From Rubellimicrobium sp. (GTDB lineage Bacteria > Pseudomonadota > Alphaproteobacteria > Rhodobacterales > Rhodobacteraceae), in assembly GCA_020852925.1 (NCBI GenBank), contig JADYZU010000028.1:86274-150273 (forward strand): DNA of 64,000 nt, in the 5' to 3' direction. A model generated the notes under the pieces. It did no database searches, was not told the DNA's origin, and saw only the letters and a list, made by a program, of their open reading frames with translations. A program made the position numbers and the translations under genes. Positions 1 through 9,186 of this stretch are shown here, piece after piece. The first letter of the stretch is position 1, and every line of letters begins with the position of its first letter.

Positions 1-808
1 CCAGCGCGGCGGCAAGGATGCCGGCGGTGCCGATGGTGGTCTGCAGTTCGCCCGGCGCGATCACGCCCGATCCGATGGTCTGGATCACGCTGTCGCCGCC
101 GCCACCCGCCACCGGGATGCCCTCGGGCAGGCCGAACAGTTGCGCCCCCGCGCGTGACACGCGGCCGGTGATCTCTTTCGACTCGGGCGCCGGCGGCAGG
201 ATGGCCGGGTCGATGCCCAGCGTCTCGATCAGGCCGGTGGCCCAGGTGCGGGCGCGCACGTCGAACAGCCCGGTGCCCGAGGCATCCGAGACCTCGCTTG
301 CCACTTCGCCGGTCAGGCGCAGGCGCAGGTAGTCCTTGGGGTTCAGCGCCAGCGTCATGCGCGCGAACAGTTCCGGTTCCCGAGTGCGCATCCACAGGAT
401 CTTGCCCCCGGTATAGCCGGGCAGCATGCGGTTGTTGGTCGCGGCCAGCAGACCCGGCAGGCCCCCGGCCGCTTCGGTCACGGCGGCGCATTCGGCCCCG
501 GTGCGCTGATCGTTCCACAGGATCGCCGGGCGCAGCACCCGATGCCCGGCATCGAGCGCGACCAGCCCGTGCATCTGCCCGGTCAGGCCGATGCAGAGGA
601 TTTCAACCCCGGGCGCGGCCGCCATGACCCCGGCCACGGCCCTGCGGGCGCCCTGGATCCACAGATCGGGATCCTGTTCGGCCCAGCCCGGATGCGGCTG
701 CGACAGCGGATAGGAGGCGGTATCGGCGGCGATCACCGCGCCGTCCGCGCCGATCAGCAGCGCCTTGCACCCCGATGTGCCGATGTCGATGCCCAGGAGC
801 ACCTGCAT
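1..808 (-). CDS. Xylulokinase-like FGGY carbohydrate kinase (partial, runs off left edge)
   Basis: Minus-strand reading from ATG at 808 gives MQVLLGIDIGTSGCKALLIGADGAVIAADTASYPLSQPHPGWAEQDPDLW...LTGQMHGLVALD, the typical FGGY N-terminus. Confidence 0.85.
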   Translation of the reverse strand, partial: MQVLLGIDIGTSGCKALLIGADGAVIAADTASYPLSQPHPGWAEQDPDLWIQGARRAVAGVMAAAPGVEILCIGLTGQMHGLVALDAGHRVLRPAILWNDQRTGAECAAVTEAAGGLPGLLAATNNRMLPGYTGGKILWMRTREPELFARMTLALNPKDYLRLRLTGEVASEVSDASGTGLFDVRARTWATGLIETLGIDPAILPPAPESKEITGRVSRAGAQLFGLPEGIPVAGGGGDSVIQTIGSGVIAPGELQTTIGTAGILAAAL

Positions 809-811
809 GGC

Positions 812-2293
812 CTAGTTCCCCACGCCGTGATGCAGGCGGACATGCTTGAAGTTGAAATATTCGAGCAACCCCTCGCGGCCGTGCTCATAGCCCACGCCGC
901 TTTGCTTGCGCCCACCGTAAGGGGCGTTCATGATGCCGGCATCGACGTTGTTGATGGCGACATTCCCGTAATCAAGGCCCTGCGACAGCACCTGAATCTC
1001 GGTCAGGTCGCGCGCATAGACGTAAGAGGCAAGGCCATAGGGCGTGTCATTCGCCCGCTCGATCGCCTGTTCCAGCGTGTCGAACGGGGCCACGCCGACC
1101 AGCGGACCAAAGGTTTCTTCGGTCATCACCAGCATCTCGTGGGTGCAGTCGGCAACCACGGTCGGACGGAAGAAATGGCCGCCGACATAGCCCTCGCCCT
1201 GCGGCGCCGCGCCGCCCGCGATCAGCCGCGCCCCCCGCGCCAGCGCATCGGCCAGATGGTCGCGCGTCTTGGCCAGCGGCTCGGCCGAGGCCATGGCGCC
1301 CAGATCGGCGGCCGGATCGGTCAGGCCGTTGCCCACGGTCAGCGCATCGGCGGCCTTGCCCAGCGCGGCCAGGAATTCCTCATAGATCGGGCGTGCCACA
1401 TAGATGCGGTTGATGGCGATGCAGATCTGGCCGCAGTTGCGGAAACTGCGCCGCGCCGCGCCCTTTACCGCCGCGGCGATATCGGCGCTGGCCGTGACGA
1501 TCATCGGACAGTTGCCGCCCAGTTGCAGCGTCATCCGTTTCACCTGCGGACAGGTTTGCTGGATGTGCAGGCCGACCGCACTCGACCCGGTGAAGGCGAT
1601 CTTGTCCACGCCGGAATGTTCGACCAGCGCCTGCCCGACCTGCGACCCCTTGCCGGTCAGCACGTTCACCACCCCGGCCGGAATGCCGGCCTGCGCGCAT
1701 TTGTCGGCGATGGCCAGCGCGGTGAAAGGGGTGATCTCGGCCGGCTTGATGATGATCGCGCAGCCTGCGGCAAGACTGGCGCAGAGCTTCCAGCCGACCA
1801 GTTCCGCCGGATAGTTCCAGGGCGTGATCGCGGCCACGACGCCGATCGCCTCGCGCACGACAAGGCTCTGGAACCCGGGCTGGTCGTTCGGGACGATCTC
1901 GCCATGCACGCGGGTCGCCTCTTCGGCGTAGAAATGGCAGGCCTCGGCCAGTTTCAGGATCTCGCCCCGGGCCTCGTTCACGGGCTTGCCCTGTTCGGCG
2001 GTCATGATCCGCGCCATGCCATCGGCATCGGCCGCGATCAGGTCGCCCAGGCGGTGCAGCGCATTGGCGCGCGTGCGCGGCAGTTCGCGCGACCACAGGC
2101 GAAAGCCGCGGCGCGCGGCGGCAACGGTGTCGTCGATTTCCTGCGGTGCAGCGGCGGCGATCCGGCCGATGGTCTCTCCGGTGGCGGGGTTTTCGACCGG
2201 CAGGCGGATGCCGACCCCCGGGCGAAAGCTGCCGTCGATGAAAAGCTGTCCGTCAAGGCGGGCAAGGGATGCGGCAAGAGCGGCGTCGGTCAT
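812..2293 (-). CDS. NAD(P)-dependent aldehyde dehydrogenase (semialdehyde dehydrogenase type)
   Basis: 493 aa with ALDH motifs (ITPWNYP, FTGSSAVG, LGGNCP, FRNCGQIC). Confidence 0.92.
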   Translation of the reverse strand: MTDAALAASLARLDGQLFIDGSFRPGVGIRLPVENPATGETIGRIAAAAPQEIDDTVAAARRGFRLWSRELPRTRANALHRLGDLIAADADGMARIMTAEQGKPVNEARGEILKLAEACHFYAEEATRVHGEIVPNDQPGFQSLVVREAIGVVAAITPWNYPAELVGWKLCASLAAGCAIIIKPAEITPFTALAIADKCAQAGIPAGVVNVLTGKGSQVGQALVEHSGVDKIAFTGSSAVGLHIQQTCPQVKRMTLQLGGNCPMIVTASADIAAAVKGAARRSFRNCGQICIAINRIYVARPIYEEFLAALGKAADALTVGNGLTDPAADLGAMASAEPLAKTRDHLADALARGARLIAGGAAPQGEGYVGGHFFRPTVVADCTHEMLVMTEETFGPLVGVAPFDTLEQAIERANDTPYGLASYVYARDLTEIQVLSQGLDYGNVAINNVDAGIMNAPYGGRKQSGVGYEHGREGLLEYFNFKHVRLHHGVGN

Positions 2294-2549
2294 TTGATTC
2301 CTGGTCCCCCGGGCGCTACGAACAGACGTGGATTGCGGGCATCATATAGCACTACTAGCTGAACGCAAGGTGTTTCTTTGCGGGGCGGAAAGGCCGCTGA
2401 TTTCGACTTCTGGCGCATATCTGTTGTTTTACAATGCATTATGCGGATTTTCAGCAAGATTGCCCAGGCTTCGCCGTCTGTCAATCGGATCTTGCTCGCC
2501 ACCCGAAAACATGCAAATATAGTTTTGCTATACATCGAGAGGAGTCGCC

Positions 2550-3692
2550 ATGCTGCCCACATCCATCGCAGACGCCAGGCTGGTCGGGCGGGCCTGGTTG
2601 CCCGGAAAGGGGCCGTCGGTGGTCATCCTGCGCGGCGGCCGATTGCTTGATGTGACGGAAACGGTCGTCTCCATGGCCGATTTCCTGGACAACGATCCGG
2701 CCGGCCGGTTCGACACGCTAACCGGGCCGGACATCGGCGCACCCGGCGACCTGATCCTTGATCCGGCGCAGATGGGCTATGACGCGGACCGGCCCTGCCT
2801 GCTTGCGCCTTGCGACTTTCAGGCGCTCAAGGCCTGCGGCGTGACCTTCGCGCGCTCGATGGTCGAGCGGGTGATCGACGAACGCACCTCGGGCAATCCG
2901 GCCCGCGCCGACGAATTGCGCAGCCGCATCGGCGCGCTGATCGGTGACAGCCTCGCCAATATCGAGGCCGGATCCGAAAAGGCCGCCGGCGTGAAGGCCG
3001 CGCTCATCGCCGAGGGGCTCTGGTCGCAATATCTCGAGGTGGGCATCGGCCCCGATGCCGAGGTTTTCACCAAATCGCAGCCGATGGCGGCGGTGGGCAC
3101 CGGGGCGCAGGTGGGCATCAACCGCATCTCGGCCTGGAACAACCCCGAGCCCGAAGTGGTGCTGGCCGTCGATTCCGCCGGCAACATCCGCGGCGCCACG
3201 CTGGGCAACGACGTGAACCTGCGCGATGTCGAAGGGCGTTCGGCGCTGCTTCTGGGCAAGGCCAAGGACAACAACGCCTCCTGCGCCATCGGCCCGTTCA
3301 TCCGGCTGTTCGACGACCGCTTTACCCTGGCCGATATCGAACAGGCCGAACTGACCATGACGGTGACCGGGGCGGACGGGTTCACGATGACCGGCCGCTC
3401 CAACATGGCGCAGATCAGCCGCAAGCCCGCGGAACTGGTGGCGCAGACGATGAACGCCTCGCACCAGTACCCCGACGGGTTCATGCTGTTTCTGGGCACG
3501 ATGTTCGCGCCGACGCAGGACCGGGGCGACAAGGGATCGGGATTCACCCACAAGCCGGGCGACGTGGTCGAGATTTCCACCCCGCTTCTTGGCACGCTGT
3601 CCAACACCGTGGTACATGCCGATGCCGCACGGCCCTGGACCTTTGGCACCCGCGCGCTGATGCGCAATCTGGCCGGACGGGGGCTTTTGTGA
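2550..3692 (+). CDS. Fumarylacetoacetate hydrolase family protein
   Basis: 380 aa, FAH-family C-terminus (GNDVNLRDVEGR..., KPGDVVEISTPLLGTLSN). Confidence 0.8.
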   Translation: MLPTSIADARLVGRAWLPGKGPSVVILRGGRLLDVTETVVSMADFLDNDPAGRFDTLTGPDIGAPGDLILDPAQMGYDADRPCLLAPCDFQALKACGVTFARSMVERVIDERTSGNPARADELRSRIGALIGDSLANIEAGSEKAAGVKAALIAEGLWSQYLEVGIGPDAEVFTKSQPMAAVGTGAQVGINRISAWNNPEPEVVLAVDSAGNIRGATLGNDVNLRDVEGRSALLLGKAKDNNASCAIGPFIRLFDDRFTLADIEQAELTMTVTGADGFTMTGRSNMAQISRKPAELVAQTMNASHQYPDGFMLFLGTMFAPTQDRGDKGSGFTHKPGDVVEISTPLLGTLSNTVVHADAARPWTFGTRALMRNLAGRGLL

Positions 3693-4648
3693 GCGCGCGC
3701 AGGCTGGTTGTCACCGATCAGGCGTTCGGCAACACCCGCCACGAACAGGCGGTTGCGGCGGCGGCGGGCGCGACCTTTGCCGAACACCACTGCACCGGCG
3801 AGGACGAGACCCTTGCCGCCGTCGCCGGGGCCCATGCGGTGCTGAACAACTTCGCTCCGATGACCCGGCGGGTGATGGCCGCGATGGCACCGGGGGCGGT
3901 GGTGGTGCGCTATGGTGTCGGGGTCGACAATGTCGATCTGGCCGCCGCGCGCGATCTGGGGGTGCGGGTCTGCAACGTGCCCGATTACGGCATCGACGAA
4001 GTGGCCGACCACGCCGCCGCCTTTTCGCTGGCGCTGTCACGCCGCCTGCTGCGGTTCGATCACGGCATCCGCGCCGGCGAGTGGAAGATCACTGCCATGG
4101 TCGACGGGCTGCGATCGCTGCGCGATACCACGGTCGGCCTGATCGGCATGGGCCGCATCGCCCGCGCCTATGCCGCGCGCATGGCCGTGTTCGGCTGCCG
4201 CATCACCGGCCACGATCCCTATGTGTCCGATGCCGACGCAAGCGCCGCCGGGATCACGCCGCTGCCGCTGGAGCAGGTGATCGCGGGCGCCAACATCCTG
4301 TCGCTGCACCTGCCGCTGACGCCGCAGACACGGCACATGATCGGCGCGGCTGAAATCGCCCGCCTGCCGCGGGGCGCCATCGTCATCAACTGCTCGCGCG
4401 GCGGGCTGATCGACGAAACCGCGCTGGCCGCCGCGCTGCAGGCGGGGCAGGTTTCGGGCGCGGGGCTGGATGTGTTCGAATCCGAACCGCTGCCGGCCGC
4501 ATCGCCGCTGCGCGGCTGCGCCGATGTGCTGCTGTCGCCGCATGCCGCGTTCTATTCCGGGGCTTCGGTCGACCGGCTGCAACGCCTTGCCGCGGAAGAG
4601 GCGCTGCGCGGCCTGCGGGGCGAACCCTTGCGCTGCGCGCTGACATGA
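3689..4648 (+). CDS. D-isomer-specific 2-hydroxyacid dehydrogenase (C-terminal-binding-protein type)
   Basis: VGLIGMGRIARAYAARM Rossmann motif; INCSRGGLIDETAL; ATGA overlap with preceding gene. Confidence 0.9.
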   Translation: MSARRLVVTDQAFGNTRHEQAVAAAAGATFAEHHCTGEDETLAAVAGAHAVLNNFAPMTRRVMAAMAPGAVVVRYGVGVDNVDLAAARDLGVRVCNVPDYGIDEVADHAAAFSLALSRRLLRFDHGIRAGEWKITAMVDGLRSLRDTTVGLIGMGRIARAYAARMAVFGCRITGHDPYVSDADASAAGITPLPLEQVIAGANILSLHLPLTPQTRHMIGAAEIARLPRGAIVINCSRGGLIDETALAAALQAGQVSGAGLDVFESEPLPAASPLRGCADVLLSPHAAFYSGASVDRLQRLAAEEALRGLRGEPLRCALT

Positions 4649-5421
4649 CGGGGATGGCGATGGATTACCGGGCAAAGCAGGATCTGACCGGGCGACTGGC
4701 CCTTGTCACCGGGGCGGGTCAGGGGATCGGCGCGGCGATCGCGCAGGCTCTGGCCGCAACCGGGGCCGAGGTGGTCTGCACCGACATCCTGCCCGACCGG
4801 GCCGAGGAAACCGCCGCCTGCCTGCGCGATGCCGGAGGGCGGGCGCAGGCCCGGGCGCTGGATGTCACCGACAGCGCCGGCATCGACGCGCTCGCCGCCG
4901 AACTGCCGCCGCTGGATGTGCTGGTGTGCAACGCCGGCATCGTCACCAACACCCCGGCCGAGGACATGACCGACGACGAATGGGACCGCGTGATCGCGGT
5001 GAACCTGTCGGGCGTGTTCCGCACCTGCCGCGGCTTCGGGCGGCGCATGGTGGCGGCGGGACGCGGGTCCGTCGTCAACATCGGGTCGATGTCGGGGCAG
5101 ATCGTCAACGTGCCGCAGCCGCAATGCCATTACAACGCCTCCAAGGCCGGGGTGCATCACCTGACGAAGTCGCTGGCCGTCGAATGGGCCACGCGCGGGG
5201 TGCGGGTGAACGCGGTGGCGCCGACCTATATCGAGACGCCGCTGCTGATCGCGCTGAAGGATCAGCCGGGACTGGTGTCGCGCTGGCTCGACATGACGCC
5301 GATGGGGCGGATGGGCCAGCCGCATGAAATCGCCTCGGTGGTGCAGTTCCTCGCCTCTGACGCATCCAGCCTGCTGACCGGCGCCATCATCGCGGCCGAC
5401 GCCGGCTATACCAGCATCTAG
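4645..5421 (+). CDS. SDR family oxidoreductase (start may be an internal ATG)
   Basis: TGAGQGIG, NAG, YNASK motifs; overlaps upstream stop. Confidence 0.92.
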   Translation: MTGMAMDYRAKQDLTGRLALVTGAGQGIGAAIAQALAATGAEVVCTDILPDRAEETAACLRDAGGRAQARALDVTDSAGIDALAAELPPLDVLVCNAGIVTNTPAEDMTDDEWDRVIAVNLSGVFRTCRGFGRRMVAAGRGSVVNIGSMSGQIVNVPQPQCHYNASKAGVHHLTKSLAVEWATRGVRVNAVAPTYIETPLLIALKDQPGLVSRWLDMTPMGRMGQPHEIASVVQFLASDASSLLTGAIIAADAGYTSI

Positions 5422-5434
5422 GGGGGATCGCGGA

Positions 5435-6475
5435 ATGGCACAGGCCCTTGTCCTGGAACGGCAGCGCGTGCTGTCGCTGCGCGAGATCGACCTGCCCTGG
5501 CGGATGGGGCCGGGCATGGTGCGCATCCGCATGGATGTGGTCGGCATCTGCGGCAGCGATGTGCATTACTACCGCCACGGCCGCATCGGCCCCTTTGTCG
5601 TGGACCGGCCGATGGTGCTGGGCCACGAAGGCGCCGGCACCGTTGTGGAATGCGGCCCGGGGGTCAGCCACCTGCGCCCCGGGGACCGGGTCTGCATCGA
5701 ACCGGGCGTGCCGGATTTCTCCAGCGCCGAATCGCGCCTTGGCCTCTATAACCTTGACCCCTCGCTCACCTTCTGGGCCACCCCGCCCGAGCATGGCTGC
5801 CTGACGCCCGAGGTGATTCACCCCGCGGCCCTGGTCTGGCCGCTGCCCGAAGGTGTGTCGCAGGCCGAAGGCGCCATGGTCGAGCCGCTGGCCGTGGGGA
5901 TGCAGGCGGTGACCAGGGCCCGGGTGAGGGCGGGCGATGTCGCGGTCGTGCTGGGATCGGGGCCGATCGGCATCGTCACGGCGCTTTGTGCGCTGGCGGC
6001 GGGCTGTGTGCGGGTGCTGATCGTTGACCCGGCGCAGGAAAAGACGCGGATCGCCGCGCAATATGACGGCATCACCGCGCTGGAACCCGGCGACAGCGGC
6101 CTTGCGCCGCAGGTTCTGGCCGCGACCGGCGGGCGCGGGGCGGATCTGGTGTTCGAATGTTCGGGCGCGGCGGCGGCCTATGCGGGCGTCGCGGGCCTGC
6201 TGCGCGCGGGCGGGCAACTTGTCTGCATCGGCATGCCGGTGGCCGAAGTGCCGGTGGATCTGGTGGCGCTGATCGTCCGGGAAATCCGCGTCGTCACCTC
6301 GTTCCGCTATGCCAATGTCTATGACCGCGCGATTGCGCTGATGGCCGGCGGGCGGATCGACGTGAAACCGCTGATCAGTGCCACCTATCCCTTTGCCCGC
6401 GCCATCGAGGCGTTCGAACGCGCCGATGCCGCGCGGCCCGATGACGTGAAGCTCCAGATTGCCTTCGGGGGGTGA
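5435..6475 (+). CDS. Zinc-dependent NAD(P) alcohol dehydrogenase (sorbitol/xylitol dehydrogenase type)
   Basis: GICGSDVHYYRHGRIG, GHEGAGTVVECGPGV, VLGSGPIGIVT. Confidence 0.9.
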   Translation: MAQALVLERQRVLSLREIDLPWRMGPGMVRIRMDVVGICGSDVHYYRHGRIGPFVVDRPMVLGHEGAGTVVECGPGVSHLRPGDRVCIEPGVPDFSSAESRLGLYNLDPSLTFWATPPEHGCLTPEVIHPAALVWPLPEGVSQAEGAMVEPLAVGMQAVTRARVRAGDVAVVLGSGPIGIVTALCALAAGCVRVLIVDPAQEKTRIAAQYDGITALEPGDSGLAPQVLAATGGRGADLVFECSGAAAAYAGVAGLLRAGGQLVCIGMPVAEVPVDLVALIVREIRVVTSFRYANVYDRAIALMAGGRIDVKPLISATYPFARAIEAFERADAARPDDVKLQIAFGG

Positions 6476-6479
6476 AACG

Positions 6480-6506
6480 CGCGCGCCCGGTGTGACCGGG
6501 CGCGCG
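6480..6506. terminator. GC-rich hairpin between convergent genes
   Basis: CGCGCGCCCGG-TGTGA-CCGGGCGCGCG, perfect 11-bp stem, no strong U-tract. Confidence 0.6.
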
Positions 6507-6520
6507 GGATTTCCGGCCGG

Positions 6521-7390
6521 TCAGGCCCGCACGCGGCGGTCGTAGTCCGTGGCGATCTCACGCGCGAGGGCGCCCACCTCGAAATTGAAATCGCCGATCT
6601 GGCCCACGGGCGTCACCTCGGCCGCGGTGCCGGTCAGCCAGCACTGCTCGAACCCCTCGAGTTCCTCCGGCATGATGTGGCGTTCGTGCACGGTGATGCC
6701 CTTTTCCTTCAGCATCTCGAGCACGGTCTGCCGGGTGATGCCGTTGAGGAAGCAGTCCGGCAGCGGCGTGTGCACTTCGCCGTCCTTCACGAAGAAGATG
6801 TTGGCCCCGGTCGCCTCGGCCACATAGCCGCGATAGTCGAGCATCATCGCATCCGAACAACCCCTGGCCTCGGCGGCGTGCTTGGACATGGTGCAGATCA
6901 TGTAGAGGCCGGCGGCCTTGGCCTTGTGCGGGATCGTCGCCGGATCGGGGCGGCGCCACTGCGCGATGTCGAGTTTCGCACCCTTGAACTTGGCGTCGCC
7001 GTAGTAGTTGCCCCATTCCCAGCCGGCGATGGCCAGATGCACCGGGTTGCGCCGCGCCGAAACGCCCATGTCCTCGCCCGAACCGCGCCAGGCGATGGGG
7101 CGGACATAGGCCTCGGTCCAGCCGTTCGCCTTGAGCATGGCGTATTTCGCGGCCTCGATCTCGTCCACGGAATAGGGGATCTCGAAATCGAGCGAGCGGG
7201 CCGAGAAATGCAGCCGTTCGTTGTGCTGCTGGCTCTTGAAGATCCGGCCGTTGTAGCAGCGCTCGCCCTCGAATACCGACGACGCATAGTGAAGCGCATG
7301 CGTCAGGATATGCACCTTGGCCGACCGCCATTCCACCATCTGCCCGTCAAGCCAGATCCATCCGTCGCGATCGTCATAGGCACCGGCCAT
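6521..7390 (-). CDS. ilvE: Branched-chain amino acid aminotransferase
   Basis: MAGAYDDRDGWIWLDGQMVEW..., class IV PLP fold motifs (EATGANIFFVKDGEVHTPLPDCFLNGITR). Start chosen at ATG 7390. Confidence 0.9.
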   Translation of the reverse strand: MAGAYDDRDGWIWLDGQMVEWRSAKVHILTHALHYASSVFEGERCYNGRIFKSQQHNERLHFSARSLDFEIPYSVDEIEAAKYAMLKANGWTEAYVRPIAWRGSGEDMGVSARRNPVHLAIAGWEWGNYYGDAKFKGAKLDIAQWRRPDPATIPHKAKAAGLYMICTMSKHAAEARGCSDAMMLDYRGYVAEATGANIFFVKDGEVHTPLPDCFLNGITRQTVLEMLKEKGITVHERHIMPEELEGFEQCWLTGTAAEVTPVGQIGDFNFEVGALAREIATDYDRRVRA

Positions 7391-7527
7391 CATGTCCTCC
7401 ATCCGGTCTGATTCGTTCACCGCAAGGTGCCATGGGGACACAATCTTGCGCAAAACCGCCCCTGCGGTAACAGCCGCCTCTTGGAGTGTCAACAAGGCTG
7501 ACGTATTCTCGGGCGCAGGAGGTGCCC

Positions 7528-8067
7528 ATGCCCGATGACCCAGAGTGCGACGAACGGCCGGGCCTGCACCGGTTCGGCGACGAGGAATTGCGCCGCGGGG
7601 TCGAGGCGCTGTTCTTTGCCTATCGCGCCTTCACCGCCGACCCCGACCGCATCCTTGCGGCCCGCGGGCTGGGGCGGGCCCATCACCGTGCGGTGCATTT
7701 CATCAACCGTCACCCCGGCGTGACGGTGACGGCGCTGCTCGACATCCTTGGCGTGACCAAACAGGCGCTGAACCGGGTGCTGCGCACGCTGATCGAGGAC
7801 GGCCTGGTGCGCAGCACGGTCGGCACCGGCGACCGGCGCGAACGCAACCTGCACCTGACCGCCACCGGGGTCGCCCTTGAACGCGAGCTTTCCGAGGCGC
7901 AGCACGAACGGGTCGGCGCGGCCTTTGATCGGGCCGGGACGGCAGCGGTGGCGGGGTTTCGTGCGGTGCTCGAGGCGATGATGGACGACGCCGGGCGGCG
8001 CCATTTCGCCGCGCCGGGCGAAGGGCAGGATCGCGCGGCGGGCGCGGCGGGCCGGGGGCGGGCATGA
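7528..8067 (+). CDS. MarR family winged-helix regulator (PetP-like)
   Basis: HPGVTVTALLDILGVTKQALNRVLRTLIEDGLVRSTVGTGDRRERNLHLT; translationally coupled to an OmpR-type regulator. Confidence 0.8.
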   Translation: MPDDPECDERPGLHRFGDEELRRGVEALFFAYRAFTADPDRILAARGLGRAHHRAVHFINRHPGVTVTALLDILGVTKQALNRVLRTLIEDGLVRSTVGTGDRRERNLHLTATGVALERELSEAQHERVGAAFDRAGTAAVAGFRAVLEAMMDDAGRRHFAAPGEGQDRAAGAAGRGRA

Positions 8068-8780
8068 ACGGGGCACAGCCCGCCGGGCCGGGGGCCCATC
8101 TGCTGATCGTCGATGACGACGAACGCCTGCGCGGCCTGCTTCAGCGGTTTCTCATGCGCAACGGGTTCCTTGTCACCACGGCGCGCAATGCCGCCCATGC
8201 GCGGCGGATCCTGGCCGGGCTGGACTTTGACCTGATCGTGCTTGACGTGATGATGCCCGGGCAGGACGGCGTGACCTTCTGTTCCGAACTGCGCGCGGGG
8301 CGCGCGGTGCTGGTCCTGCTGCTGACCGCCCGGGACGAGGCCGCGGACCGCATCGCCGGGCTTGAGGCGGGGGCGGACGATTACCTGACCAAGCCGTTCG
8401 AGCCGCGCGAACTTCTGTTGCGGATCAACGCGATCCTGCGGCGGATGCCGCAGGTGGCGCCGGTGGCCGCGGCGCCCAGGATGCTGACTCTGGGCGCGCT
8501 GCGCTATGACCTCGAGCGCGCCGAACTCTGGGACGGCGCCCGGCCCGTCCGCCTGACCGCCGGCGAGGCCCAGCTCATGCGGGCGCTGGCCGCGCGTCCG
8601 GGTCAGGCGCTTGCCCGCGCCGCGCTGGTCGAGGAACTGGGGCGCGGCGGCGATCAGGTGCAGGAACGCGCCATCGACGTGCAGATCACCCGCCTGCGCC
8701 GCAAGATCGAGACCGACCCCCGCCAGCCGCGCTACCTTCAGACGGTCCGGGGCGAGGGATACATGCTGTCGCCGGACTAG
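8064..8780 (+). CDS. petR: OmpR-family response regulator (PetR-like)
   Basis: Receiver (LIVDDDERLRG, LDVMMPGQDG, LTKPFEPRELLLR) plus winged-helix C-terminus; coupled to MarR gene as in Rhodobacter petP-petR. Symbol by synteny recollection. Confidence 0.75.
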   Translation: MNGAQPAGPGAHLLIVDDDERLRGLLQRFLMRNGFLVTTARNAAHARRILAGLDFDLIVLDVMMPGQDGVTFCSELRAGRAVLVLLLTARDEAADRIAGLEAGADDYLTKPFEPRELLLRINAILRRMPQVAPVAAAPRMLTLGALRYDLERAELWDGARPVRLTAGEAQLMRALAARPGQALARAALVEELGRGGDQVQERAIDVQITRLRRKIETDPRQPRYLQTVRGEGYMLSPD

Positions 8781-8943
8781 ACCGGCCTGCCCGCCGGGGA
8801 TTTCGGCCGGAGCGGCCATGCGCTATGGGATCAGGCGCACAGGCCGGTGCCGGGCGGGTCGCCCCGCCCTTCGAAGGGGGCTATGATCCTGTGGCGCCGG
8901 GCCGGGCGGTGGCGGCGCATGTCGCGGAATTGATGGGGCGGAA

Positions 8944-9186
8944 ATGACCGAGAGACCGATCGAAAGCCTGAGCTTTGAAGAGGCGCTGAAGGAACTGGAG
9001 ACGGTGGTCGGCCGGCTCGAACGCGGCGAGGTCGCGCTCGAGGAATCGATCGCGCTCTATGAACGCGGCGCCGCCCTGCGGGCGCGGTGCGAGGCGAAAC
9101 TGGCCGAAGCCGAGGAGAAGGTGGCGAAAATCACCCTTTCCGCCGATGGCCGCCCGGTCGGGACCGAACCCCTTGACGCTGGCTGA
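8944..9186 (+). CDS. xseB: Exodeoxyribonuclease VII small subunit
   Basis: SFEEALKELETVVGRLERGEVALEESIALYERGAALRARCEAKLAEAEEKV. Confidence 0.93.
   Translation: MTERPIESLSFEEALKELETVVGRLERGEVALEESIALYERGAALRARCEAKLAEAEEKVAKITLSADGRPVGTEPLDAG

Noticed and set aside
542-2362. 606-aa plus-strand ORF
   Set aside because: Shadow of the aldehyde dehydrogenase gene.
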